Assembly: GCA_009776675.1 (NCBI GenBank)
Contig: WRNK01000040.1
Coordinates: 144-8,870, forward strand
Source of the DNA: Methanimicrococcus sp.
GTDB taxonomy: Archaea; Halobacteriota; Methanosarcinia; Methanosarcinales; Methanosarcinaceae
DNA: 8,727 nt
Reading direction: 5' to 3'
In this document: in pieces, positions 1 to 5,330 of the stretch
How positions within the stretch are numbered: position 1 is the first letter of the stretch
Layout of the letters: the number at the start of each line of letters is the position of its first letter
Notes under the pieces: model-generated
Told to the model about the DNA's origin: nothing
The model's input: only the letters and a program-made list of their open reading frames with translations
Databases searched by the model: none
Program-made: the position numbers and the translations under genes

Positions 1-703
1 TAAAAAAGTAAGCTTTTGCATGCAAACGTGTTCTTTTTGAATCATATGATATTTTCAGCTCTGTATTTTTAAGGCGGCTCAATTCTAAAATGGCTTTTAA
101 ATCAGTTACACCCATATATGTCGTTGTGATAACCCTTAGCTTGTTTCCTCTGTCGGTAAATTCTTTTAATTCATTTAAAATAAGCCTTAAACCACTCCAT
201 TTTACAAAAGAAACTAAAAAATCAATTGAATTGGCGGATGATATTTCATTTTTTAATTCACTCATCATATCTGGTTCAAGTGCCGAACCCGTAAAAAGAG
301 AACTTTGAGAAAGAGGTGTAATGGGACGTATAATTTTCTTTGGGTGGATTTGTCCAGTGTTTGAATAAAGATGTGTTAATATTTCTCCTTCTTCTTCAAT
401 TTTTAATTCATGAAATGGTTCGTCTAATGCTTGGAATTGTTCGCTATTTAATATTATTGATAAATTTGAGATGAGTTCATTGCATGCTTTAATTTGATCT
501 AATACAGTGCCTTCATCGTCTTTTCGACTTTCCCGAATAAGAGAAAGTGCCTTTTGTGTGACTTCGGAGATATATTTTGACAATAATTTTTTCGACTCTC
601 CAACATCCATTTTTTCTGTACCAATGTCGTATTTTTCGGAAGGAGGGAGTTCATTTTTGATTTTTTTGTTTATTACTTGTTCATATATTCCTTCTTTTAG
701 CAT
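1..703 (-). CDS. PLD-type nuclease, probably fused to a DEAD/DEAH helicase (N-terminal part, runs off the left edge)
   Basis: The minus strand is open without a stop from 703 to the window edge (234 codons), beginning MLKEGIYEQVINKKIKNEL. The start resembles the N-terminus of large bacterial and archaeal proteins that join a phospholipase-D-like nuclease domain to a superfamily II helicase (often ending in DUF3427). At the very edge the frame reads LHAKAYFF, matching the HxK catalytic motif of PLD nucleases. The preceding segment (about residues 160-215) has the alternating strands and helices of a PLD half-domain, for example SIDFLVSFVKWSG and KLRVITTTYMG. The helicase part lies outside the window and is inferred. 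The start is uncertain: ATG 703 has only a weak, distant GGA upstream, whereas ATG 783 has a strong ribosome binding site but lies in another frame. The gene follows the HNH gene with only a short gap and is probably cotranscribed. Likely role: DNA restriction or defence (inference). Confidence 0.72.
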   Translation of the reverse strand, partial: MLKEGIYEQVINKKIKNELPPSEKYDIGTEKMDVGESKKLLSKYISEVTQKALSLIRESRKDDEGTVLDQIKACNELISNLSIILNSEQFQALDEPFHELKIEEEGEILTHLYSNTGQIHPKKIIRPITPLSQSSLFTGSALEPDMMSELKNEISSANSIDFLVSFVKWSGLRLILNELKEFTDRGNKLRVITTTYMGVTDLKAILELSRLKNTELKISYDSKRTRLHAKAYFF

Positions 704-797
704 ACTTTTTAAAAGTATTCCTTTGTTTATTATATTTTCTTTTGATATTTGTTTATTTTTTTTCTAGCTCCTTTTTTTATCATTTTTTTATCTCCTT
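704..797 (-). promoter_or_regulatory. A-rich leader of the PLD gene with strong RBS and out-of-frame ATG
   Basis: Directly after the HNH stop the minus strand reads AAGGAGAT, six A residues and then ATG (783-781), a near-ideal Shine-Dalgarno and start. That frame ends after 17 codons at TAA. The PLD frame is open from just after a TAG near 764, and a single extra base in the run of eight A residues (about 755-762) would join ATG 783 to the PLD frame. A second AAAGGAG occurs at about 770-776. Either the PLD gene starts at ATG 703, or the reading frame is interrupted, phase-variable or mis-sequenced here. Confidence 0.5.
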
Positions 798-1577
798 TTA
801 TCCTAAAAATATCATCTCATTATGATATTCAATAAATTGTTCATCGGGTTTAAACTTATTCGGAAGCGATATTTTCCCCCCAGAATATTTCTTTAAAGCA
901 TTTTCAGTGAATTCATCTGTATAATCACTTAATTTATCTGAAACGATGACTTTATTGTCGAGCCCAATTGTGATATAACCCCTATCAAATGCGATATCAT
1001 GTAATACATTTAATAACAACCCATTATGGGGATTTGTTTTTTCATTAATGTCATTTGATTTTGACCACGGTTTGATATGTGACGCTCTTAATAATTCAGG
1101 GATGGGAAGTCCTGTGATGCAACATTTTCCACCATATGCAGAGAAAAGAGTTCTCCTAAAAAAGCTTTGGCCGACGCGAATTTTTTGAAGGGATTGCTTA
1201 TCATAACCATGAGTTATTAAATTTTCTTCAAACGATTCTTCTGATTGTGGGGGTGTTCCCAAGTCATATTTTTCTTTAATTTTGTTTGCTTCAAAGACCA
1301 AAGAATCCCAGTTTTGGAGAAATTCCCTCACGACTTCAGCATCAAGTTTGCTTCCATGAGATAAGCCGGTCCGTCCGTCTTGTGTATAAGATGGATCATA
1401 ACTTTTGAAATTTTGCAATTTCAATTTAACACTGTTAGATGTCCTTTCAATTGCATTTGATAATTGAATAATTTGAGAATTTTGAGTTGTAACTTGATGG
1501 CTTGGAATCGTACAATACAATTCAAAAGCAAGAATTGTTTCATCGCGTGTCCATTTTCTATTTTCCTGTTCGAGCAT
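798..1577 (-). CDS. HNH endonuclease (putative restriction enzyme)
   Basis: This 259-residue protein has an HNH nuclease domain in its C-terminal half. The core reads ASHIKPW (His167), then NPHNGLLLN (Asn182/Asn185) and LHDIAFDRG (His193, Asp194, Asp198), the pattern of the HNH_2 type (COG3440-like putative restriction endonucleases). Residues 8-60 (KWTRDETILAFELYC, followed by a helix with RTSNSVKLKLQNF) form a small helical domain common at the N-terminus of these enzymes, possibly for DNA recognition. All the expected catalytic residues are present, so it is probably active. ATG 1577 is preceded by AAAAGGAAG at suitable spacing. It is the first gene of a unit with the downstream PLD-type protein, which suggests they act together in cutting foreign or modified DNA (inference). 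No DNA methyltransferase is visible beside it, so a type IV or stand-alone restriction role is as likely as a classical R-M system. The gene is more AT-rich than the genes to its right. Confidence 0.88.
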   Translation of the reverse strand: MLEQENRKWTRDETILAFELYCTIPSHQVTTQNSQIIQLSNAIERTSNSVKLKLQNFKSYDPSYTQDGRTGLSHGSKLDAEVVREFLQNWDSLVFEANKIKEKYDLGTPPQSEESFEENLITHGYDKQSLQKIRVGQSFFRRTLFSAYGGKCCITGLPIPELLRASHIKPWSKSNDINEKTNPHNGLLLNVLHDIAFDRGYITIGLDNKVIVSDKLSDYTDEFTENALKKYSGGKISLPNKFKPDEQFIEYHNEMIFLG

Positions 1578-1737
1578 ATTTCTTCCTTTTATTGTTTATG
1601 TTTAACGAGTATTTTCTTTAAGGGAAGATTTTGAAACATGATAAATTATTCTAAATTAGTTTTTATTTTTTATATTTTTTATATGAATGATGAAAATATT
1701 CATAAAAGTTAAATTTATTTAAGGCGTTTTCTTTCTT
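1578..1737. promoter_or_regulatory. Divergent promoter region between HNH and methyltransferase genes
   Basis: This very AT-rich spacer must hold the promoters of both divergent genes. On the minus strand, TATAAAAAATATAAAAAATAA (about 1665-1685) is a plausible TATA region for the HNH unit. On the plus strand, AAATTTATTT (1711-1720) lies about 23 nt before the methyltransferase ATG, the distance expected for a nearly leaderless transcript. A 7-bp inverted repeat, TATGAAT (1682-1688) and ATTCATA (1698-1704), sits between the two and could be an operator. The exact start sites are not determined. Confidence 0.35.
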
Positions 1738-2409
1738 ATGTCCCCCAAAAAACCCTCTTGTTTTGGTCTCGATTACGATAAAAACATCCAAAAAATGCTC
1801 CCCAATTACATTCAATTCCATCAAGCTGTAATTGATCTTATCCAAACATACACCCCCTCTCCAGAGAATTGGCTCGACACCGGCTGCGGCACCGGAAATC
1901 TCGCCGCTTGTCTTTTGCCGCTTTTCCCAAAAACCACCTTTGTTTTAGCGGATCCGTCATCAGAAATGATTGCCGCTACCAAAGAAAAAATCAAATCAAA
2001 AGATGTCACTTTCGTCTTCGGCGGCTCTCAAGAATTGGAATTTGAAGACGACACGTTTGATGTCATTACTGCAGTTCTCAGCCATCATTATTTGTCAAAA
2101 GAGGAGAGACAAAAAGCCGTTGCGAATTGTTTTCGAATGCTTAAGAAAAACGGCATTTTCGTGTATTTTGAACATATTCGACCGTTTTCTGAAAAAGGAA
2201 TTGAAATCGCTCTTCATAGATGGTATAATTATCAAATCGCAAACGGTAGAACACAAGAAGAAGTGGCGCAGCATCTCAGCCGACTTGGCAAAGAATATTT
2301 CCCGATAACTGTGGCAGATCATTTGGACCTTTTAAAGCAAACGGGGTTTGACTGCGTTGAAATTTTGTGGGTTTCTTTTATACAAGGCGGATTTTATGCG
2401 ATTAAATAA
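1738..2409 (+). CDS. Class I SAM-dependent methyltransferase
   Basis: This 223-residue protein has a Rossmann-type methyltransferase fold. Motif I is LDTGCGTGNLA (about 46-56), the acidic end of strand 2 is ADPSSEMI (Asp72, for the SAM ribose), and the motif at the end of strand 4 is FEDDTFDVI (102-110). The N-terminal segment (FGLDYDKNIQKMLPNYIQFH) resembles the entry helix of CmoA-like and other small-molecule or tRNA methyltransferases. It lacks the (D/N/S)PP(Y/F) motif of adenine or N4-cytosine DNA methyltransferases, so it is unlikely to be the modification partner of the neighbouring HNH enzyme. The substrate is unknown. ATG 1738 has no strong ribosome binding site (only AAGGCG about 12 nt upstream) and a TATA-like element about 23 nt upstream, so the mRNA may be nearly leaderless. 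The gene converges on crcB with a 23-bp gap. Confidence 0.88.
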   Translation: MSPKKPSCFGLDYDKNIQKMLPNYIQFHQAVIDLIQTYTPSPENWLDTGCGTGNLAACLLPLFPKTTFVLADPSSEMIAATKEKIKSKDVTFVFGGSQELEFEDDTFDVITAVLSHHYLSKEERQKAVANCFRMLKKNGIFVYFEHIRPFSEKGIEIALHRWYNYQIANGRTQEEVAQHLSRLGKEYFPITVADHLDLLKQTGFDCVEILWVSFIQGGFYAIK

Positions 2410-2432
2410 TTTATTCCCAACGTCTATAAAAA

Positions 2433-2828
2433 TTAAAAAGGTGATGCAGAAAAATTGATCGTCAATTTTGCGCATGCCAGTCCTAATATAACGCCTAATA
2501 AGCTTAAACCAAGATTGAACACAATGTTTCCGATGGCCAAAAGATAATTTTCAGATTTGAATAACTCGATTGTTTCCAAACTGAACGCTGAAAATGTGCT
2601 TAACCCGCCCAAGAGACCGGTTGTCAGAAAAAGTTTTGTTTTTTTCAAAATACCAATGGACTCCTGCTCAAGCCCGATAATAAACCCAATAAAAAAACCG
2701 GCAATTACATTTGACAGCAATGTACCCAATGGAAATGATTCTGATAAGTTTTCGGTCTGTTTTGTAATTAAATACCGAAAACAAGACCCAATAAAGCCAC
2801 CGACTCCTACCGCTAATAATTCAAGCAT
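2433..2828 (-). CDS. crcB: Fluoride ion channel CrcB/Fluc
   Basis: This 131-residue membrane protein has four hydrophobic segments and the signatures of the Fluc/CrcB family: GGFIGSCFRY near the N-terminus (10-19), GTLLSNVIAGF (35-45, with the conserved Asn40), and GLLGGLSTFSAFSLE (71-85), which carries the two phenylalanines (Phe79, Phe82) of the fluoride pathway. Members work as dual-topology dimers that let toxic fluoride leave the cytoplasm. The open frame extends to a TTG at 2846, but ATG 2828 is preferred. GAGGT lies 6 nt before it, the family normally starts at this point, and the longer version would place the ribosome binding site inside the coding region. Expression is almost certainly controlled by the fluoride riboswitch in the leader, which independently supports the functional call. 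It is a single-gene form with no second crcB beside it, so a homodimer is expected. Confidence 0.96.
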   Translation of the reverse strand: MLELLAVGVGGFIGSCFRYLITKQTENLSESFPLGTLLSNVIAGFFIGFIIGLEQESIGILKKTKLFLTTGLLGGLSTFSAFSLETIELFKSENYLLAIGNIVFNLGLSLLGVILGLACAKLTINFSASPF

Positions 2829-2868
2829 ACTCCTACCTCTTTTCAACAGAAATTAAAAAAATAGAAGT
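2829..2868 (-). promoter_or_regulatory. crcB expression platform: anti-Shine-Dalgarno hairpin
   Basis: On the minus strand, ACUUCUAUUUUUUU (2868-2855) can pair along its whole length with AAAGAGGUAGGAGU (2842-2829), which holds both candidate Shine-Dalgarno motifs and ends directly before the crcB ATG. The helix has 14 pairs, four of them G-U, and a 12-nt loop. Its first five bases (ACUUC) are the same bases that form the fluoride-dependent pseudoknot of the aptamer, so the two pairings exclude each other. The inferred switch is ribosome site hidden without fluoride and open with fluoride. Confidence 0.7.
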
Positions 2869-2922
2869 CATCAGCTTAACAGCGGTTTGGCGTTTTTCAC
2901 TCAGGGAGAACTTCATTCCCGT
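2861..2922 (-). ncRNA. Fluoride riboswitch (crcB motif) aptamer
   Basis: The crcB leader contains the crcB-motif consensus. GGGAAUGAAGUUCUCCC (2920-2904) forms stem P1 (GGGA with UCCC) with the loop AUGAAGUUC. After a spacer with AACGCC and AAACCGC comes GCUGAUGACUUCUA (2875-2862), matching the known GCUGAUGACUCCUAC. The loop GAAGU (2914-2910) is exactly complementary to ACUUC (2868-2864), giving the pseudoknot. Where the family usually has GGAG/CUCC, this copy has GAAG/CUUC, a compensated change that supports real pairing. It lies 33 nt before the crcB start. The class binds fluoride with Mg2+ and is known in both bacteria and archaea. Confidence 0.93.
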
Positions 2923-2940
2923 AATCTCGTATTAATCACA

Positions 2941-2958
2941 ATTCATATAAAAGTCCTT
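2941..2958 (-). promoter_or_regulatory. crcB promoter (TATA box)
   Basis: The minus strand reads AAGGACTTTTATATGAAT. The TATA element TTTATATG (2951-2944) is centred about 25 nt upstream of the 5' end of the riboswitch near 2922. Archaeal transcription starts about that far downstream of the TATA centre, so the mRNA would begin almost exactly at the aptamer. crcB therefore appears to have its own promoter rather than depend on the upstream DJ-1/PfpI gene. Confidence 0.6.
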
Positions 2959-3010
2959 TTGTTTTTCTTAAGTGACTTGTTTTATTAAGACAAGAAGCAT
3001 CACACATCAC

Positions 3011-3031
3011 GATATTTGAAAAAGAAATATC
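3011..3031. repeat. 7-bp perfect inverted repeat after the DJ-1/PfpI gene
   Basis: GATATTT (3011-3017) and AAATATC (3025-3031) are separated by 7 nt, just past the end of the PfpI-family gene and upstream of the crcB promoter. It could be a 3'-end hairpin or a binding site. There is no clear U-tract after it on the minus strand, so a terminator is only a guess. Confidence 0.35.
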
Positions 3032-3043
3032 AACCCGCAGTTT

Positions 3044-3571
3044 TTATTTTAACAGCTGAACAATCGCTTCACCATATTCATAAGCACATTCGGGTCCGTT
3101 TCCGGTGACAATATGTCCGTCAACGACAACGCCTTTTTGCACTAAAACGGCGCCGGCTTTTTTCATTTCTTCAATGGCGTCGGGTGCATTAAATATGGTT
3201 GATGATTTTCCTTTTAGTAAACCGGCTTTGGCTAAAACGACGGGTGAAATGCAAATGGCAGCGATTATTTTATTTTTTGAAAACATTTCATTTAAAAGAT
3301 TATGAAGGACGCTGTTGTTCCAAAGATAAGCTTTAGAGCCGCCTCCGCCTGCGATAACAATGGCGTCAAAATCGACTGCAGAAACTTTATCAATTAAAAC
3401 ATCCACTTTAACCTCGCCGCCTTGAACGCCTTTTGCCGTACCAAGTTGTGTTGATCCGACTGTTATCGAATAACCATATTTTTCAAAAACTTCGCGCGGG
3501 TGGAAGAATTCTTCATCTCTGAAACGTTCCGGCGCAACAATCATTAAAATCTTTTTTGTGGTCATATTCAT
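3044..3571 (-). CDS. DJ-1/PfpI family protein
   Basis: This 175-residue protein has the DJ-1/PfpI fold of the glutamine-amidotransferase-like superfamily: strand KILMIVAPERFRDEEF with the conserved acidic residue (Glu20/21), strand DAIVIAGGGGSKAYL (about 69-83), and the nucleophile elbow AAICISPVVLAKAGLL with Cys107. The closing segment VTGNGPECAYEYGEAIVQLL is typical of the family. Members are described as stress proteins with deglycase, glyoxalase or chaperone-like activity, or as intracellular peptidases. The residue after the nucleophile is Ile rather than the His of the PfpI peptidase subgroup (ICHGP), so peptidase activity is not predicted with confidence. ATG 3571 has AAAGGAG 4 nt upstream, and an in-frame ATG two codons later would give a spacing of 10. 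Its leader is formed by the 8-bp tandem array, whose last unit touches the ribosome binding site. It may be cotranscribed from the DUF2110 gene. Confidence 0.92.
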   Translation of the reverse strand: MNMTTKKILMIVAPERFRDEEFFHPREVFEKYGYSITVGSTQLGTAKGVQGGEVKVDVLIDKVSAVDFDAIVIAGGGGSKAYLWNNSVLHNLLNEMFSKNKIIAAICISPVVLAKAGLLKGKSSTIFNAPDAIEEMKKAGAVLVQKGVVVDGHIVTGNGPECAYEYGEAIVQLLK

Positions 3572-3581
3572 TCTTCTCCTT

Positions 3582-3669
3582 TTGATTAATTGATGAATTG
3601 ATTAATTGGTTGATTGATTAATTGACGAATTGATAAATTGATGAATTGATGAATTGGTTGATTGATTGA
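3582..3669. repeat. Tandem array: eleven 8-bp units (TTGATNAA)
   Basis: Plus-strand units in order: TTGATTAA, TTGATGAA, TTGATTAA, TTGGTTGA, TTGATTAA, TTGACGAA, TTGATAAA, TTGATGAA, TTGATGAA, TTGGTTGA, TTGATTGA. Every unit is exactly 8 bp and begins TTG. The array fills nearly all the space between the DUF2110 stop and the ribosome binding site of the DJ-1/PfpI gene, so it lies in the intercistronic RNA or 5' leader. Unit-number changes would alter leader length without touching a coding frame. Confidence 0.95.
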
Positions 3670-3677
3670 GTCACTTT

Positions 3678-4370
3678 TCATTTCTTTGTTCCGATTAAAA
3701 CGCCCATTTGAGAGGGCAGAAGTTTTCCAATTGATGCGACAATTCCGGGACCGTCTGTGTTTTCTTTACAAATAATGACACATTCCGTCAGCCCCAATTT
3801 TTCAACACCATAAACATCTCGACCGTGACCTTTTTTTTGAAGGGCGGCTTTCACTTGAGAACGTGTGGCGCTGTTTACAAAAATGCGATCAGTAGAAGTT
3901 TTTTTCCATGCCCACCATTGGTCAATTTGTTCTTTTGAAAAAACAGCTGTTTTCAAATCCGGCGACATTTGAAATGTGACCGGCAAGTTTGGAATCATTC
4001 CAAAACGTGCGGCAATTTGTCCGGCATTTCCAACGCCGAGTTCTGAAAGAGAAGAAAGAGCCAACTCGATTTCAAAACCGGCGTAGAGGATTATTTTATC
4101 CGGTTCTATTTTTTGGATATATCCCTTATAATCCGTACCGCTGATAGCATCTTTTTTTGCCAGCAATTGTCCGAATTGTTTATACAAAAAATTGGCACAG
4201 AGTTCTTCATCTTCGCCGGTTAAAGAAACAGTGAGATGATTTTTTTGGATTTTGACTTCAAAATCGACCTCCAAGTCCTTGAGTTCTGTTTCTAAATACG
4301 CCTTTAATGAACGAATGGATATGTCTTCTGAACCAACCGGCTGCAATAATTCAATTTTCATAAATATCAT
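3678..4370 (-). CDS. DUF2110 family archaeal protein
   Basis: This protein of about 230 residues matches the archaeal DUF2110 family in overall layout, beginning MKIELLQPVG and ending GLTECVIICKENTDGPGIVASIGKLL. No biochemical function is established for the family that I know of. The segment of about 80-110 (GYIQKIEPDKIILYAGFEIEL, counted from the second ATG) has the strand pattern of a small beta-barrel similar to S1/OB domains, which hints at RNA binding (inference). There is no signal peptide or membrane segment, so it is cytoplasmic. The open frame extends to TTG 4391, but ATG 4370 has GGAAAT 7 nt upstream and the family-like start MKIELLQ lies at ATG 4361. One of these two is the true start. 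It follows the winged-helix gene by about 40 bp and is probably in the same operon. Confidence 0.82.
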   Translation of the reverse strand: MIFMKIELLQPVGSEDISIRSLKAYLETELKDLEVDFEVKIQKNHLTVSLTGEDEELCANFLYKQFGQLLAKKDAISGTDYKGYIQKIEPDKIILYAGFEIELALSSLSELGVGNAGQIAARFGMIPNLPVTFQMSPDLKTAVFSKEQIDQWWAWKKTSTDRIFVNSATRSQVKAALQKKGHGRDVYGVEKLGLTECVIICKENTDGPGIVASIGKLLPSQMGVLIGTKK

Positions 4371-4408
4371 TTTTAATTTCCAAATTAACAAATAAAGCCT
4401 ATGCTTGT

Positions 4409-5074
4409 TTATTCTTTTCCAAGATAAAATTTATATTGCATTTCAGCAGCGCGATACGCCGACGTCAACACAAAAGCGGAGGGATCAGAAGGATCCAATT
4501 TTTCAATTTCGCGCCCGATCATTTTTAATTCACGGTCATAAGGACCCAATTTTTGAAGAAGTGTTTTTGTGTCTGCGCCTGCCTCAGTTTGTTCTTCATA
4601 AATTTCTTGAATCCGAAGACAGAATAATTGAATCCGGCCGGCTAATGTGTGCGTTTCGATCGGAGGGGATTTTTCAAAGCCGGAGTCGGACTTATTCTCA
4701 AAATGAATGGAAGATGTAGATTGTGCGGATTGATCGCCGTTATTTTCATTTTCTTCTTCTTTTCGAGTTGGCACATACCCTTCAGGAAATTCAAATATTT
4801 CTTCGGATCGGCAAGTTTCAAAGGCAGATTCCAGATATTTTGCATAATAATAACCGTGCGGCGTCAGTTGAAGAAAACGGGTGCGTCCTTCAAATACAGA
4901 TGATATGTATCCGAGCTCTTCCAAGCGTTTGATAATTTTGTTGGTGTGGGAAAAGGTGGAATCAATATTCGCAGAAACTTCCGAAATATACGTCACTTCT
5001 TTTTGGTAAATAAAAAGGAGTGCTAAAAACGTTTTTTCATGAATCAAAAATTTTTCAGAATCGCTTAATTTCAT
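4409..5074 (-). CDS. Winged-helix DNA-binding protein
   Basis: This 221-residue protein has a winged helix-turn-helix at about 10-80. The helices include TYISEVSANIDSTFSHTNKI and IKRLEELGYISS, followed by a wing, VFEGRTRFLQLTPHGYYYAKYL, as in MarR-like archaeal regulators. A low-complexity acidic linker (about 100-140: EEENENNGDQSAQSTSS) leads to a C-terminal helical domain (about 142-221) containing IQLFCLRIQEIYEEQ and RELKMIGREIEKL, possibly for dimerisation. ATG 5074 has GAGG 7 nt upstream. It precedes the DUF2110 gene with an 18-bp gap between stop and that gene's longest frame, so the two are likely cotranscribed. Target and ligand are unknown. It could regulate its own operon (inference). 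Confidence 0.82.
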   Translation of the reverse strand: MKLSDSEKFLIHEKTFLALLFIYQKEVTYISEVSANIDSTFSHTNKIIKRLEELGYISSVFEGRTRFLQLTPHGYYYAKYLESAFETCRSEEIFEFPEGYVPTRKEEENENNGDQSAQSTSSIHFENKSDSGFEKSPPIETHTLAGRIQLFCLRIQEIYEEQTEAGADTKTLLQKLGPYDRELKMIGREIEKLDPSDPSAFVLTSAYRAAEMQYKFYLGKE

Positions 5075-5150
5075 GTTTGTGCCTCAAAGATATGCTTACT
5101 TAAAAGAAGATAATGAAACATCTATGAAAATAAGTTTTCCGTTTAACTAA
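5075..5150 (-). promoter_or_regulatory. Upstream region of the winged-helix gene
   Basis: Between the gene start and the 7-bp array, the minus strand contains CGGAAAACTTATTTTC (about 5142-5127), which resembles a BRE plus TATA element. A start of transcription near 5105 would leave a leader of about 30 nt with GAGG. The match is imperfect. Confidence 0.28.
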
Positions 5151-5290
5151 AAAAAGCAAAAAGTAAAAAACAAAAAGTAAAACGTAAAAAGTAAAAAATA
5201 AAAAGTAAAACGTAAAAAGTAAAAAATAAAAAGCAAAGCGTAAAAGGTAAAAAATAAAAAGCAAAGCGTAAAAAACAAAAAATAAAAAGG
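5151..5290. repeat. Tandem array: twenty 7-bp A-rich units with a 28-bp higher order
   Basis: The plus strand divides without a break into twenty 7-bp units, each beginning AAA: AAAAAGT, AAAACGT, AAAAAAT, AAAAAGC, AAAGCGT and close variants. From 5172 the units group into four 28-bp blocks, each ending AAAAAAT. The blocks at 5172-5199 and 5200-5227 are identical, and those at 5228-5255 and 5256-5283 differ from each other by two bases. On the minus strand, which is transcribed here, this is a 140-nt U-rich run just after the lipoprotein gene's hairpin and before the winged-helix gene. No coding frame uses it. Confidence 0.96.
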
Positions 5291-5291
5291 A

Positions 5292-5317
5292 TCAAAATCG
5301 GGAATATCCGATTTTGA
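5292..5317 (-). terminator. Hairpin terminator of the lipoprotein gene
   Basis: TCAAAATCGG and CCGATTTTGA form a perfect 10-bp stem with a 6-nt loop, starting 14 bp past the lipoprotein stop. On the minus strand it is followed after CC by TTTTTATTTTTTGTTTTTT, the start of the U-rich array. Hairpin plus U-tract is the classic intrinsic-terminator layout. Archaeal RNA polymerase stops mainly at U-runs, so the array should add strong termination. Confidence 0.75.
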
Positions 5318-5330
5318 ATTGTTTTTATAA

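Noticed and set aside
90..767. Plus-strand open frames at 90-308 and 507-767
   Set aside because: They are antisense to the long PLD-type frame, have hydrophobic low-complexity translations and no ribosome binding sites.
1738..2409. Methyltransferase as modification partner of the HNH nuclease
   Set aside because: It lacks the catalytic motifs of DNA adenine or cytosine methyltransferases (no DPPY/NPPF, no PC motif), is divergently transcribed and differs in composition.
2829..2846. TTG 2846 as start of crcB
   Set aside because: It would put the ribosome binding site and the anti-SD helix inside the coding region; ATG 2828 fits the family and the riboswitch layout.
3582..3669. CRISPR array
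   Set aside because: Units are 8 bp with no spacers; it is a simple tandem repeat.
5151..5290. CRISPR-like 28-bp repeats or replication origin iterons
   Set aside because: The 28-bp period is only a higher order of contiguous 7-bp units, with no spacers, and there is no Orc1/Cdc6 gene nearby.
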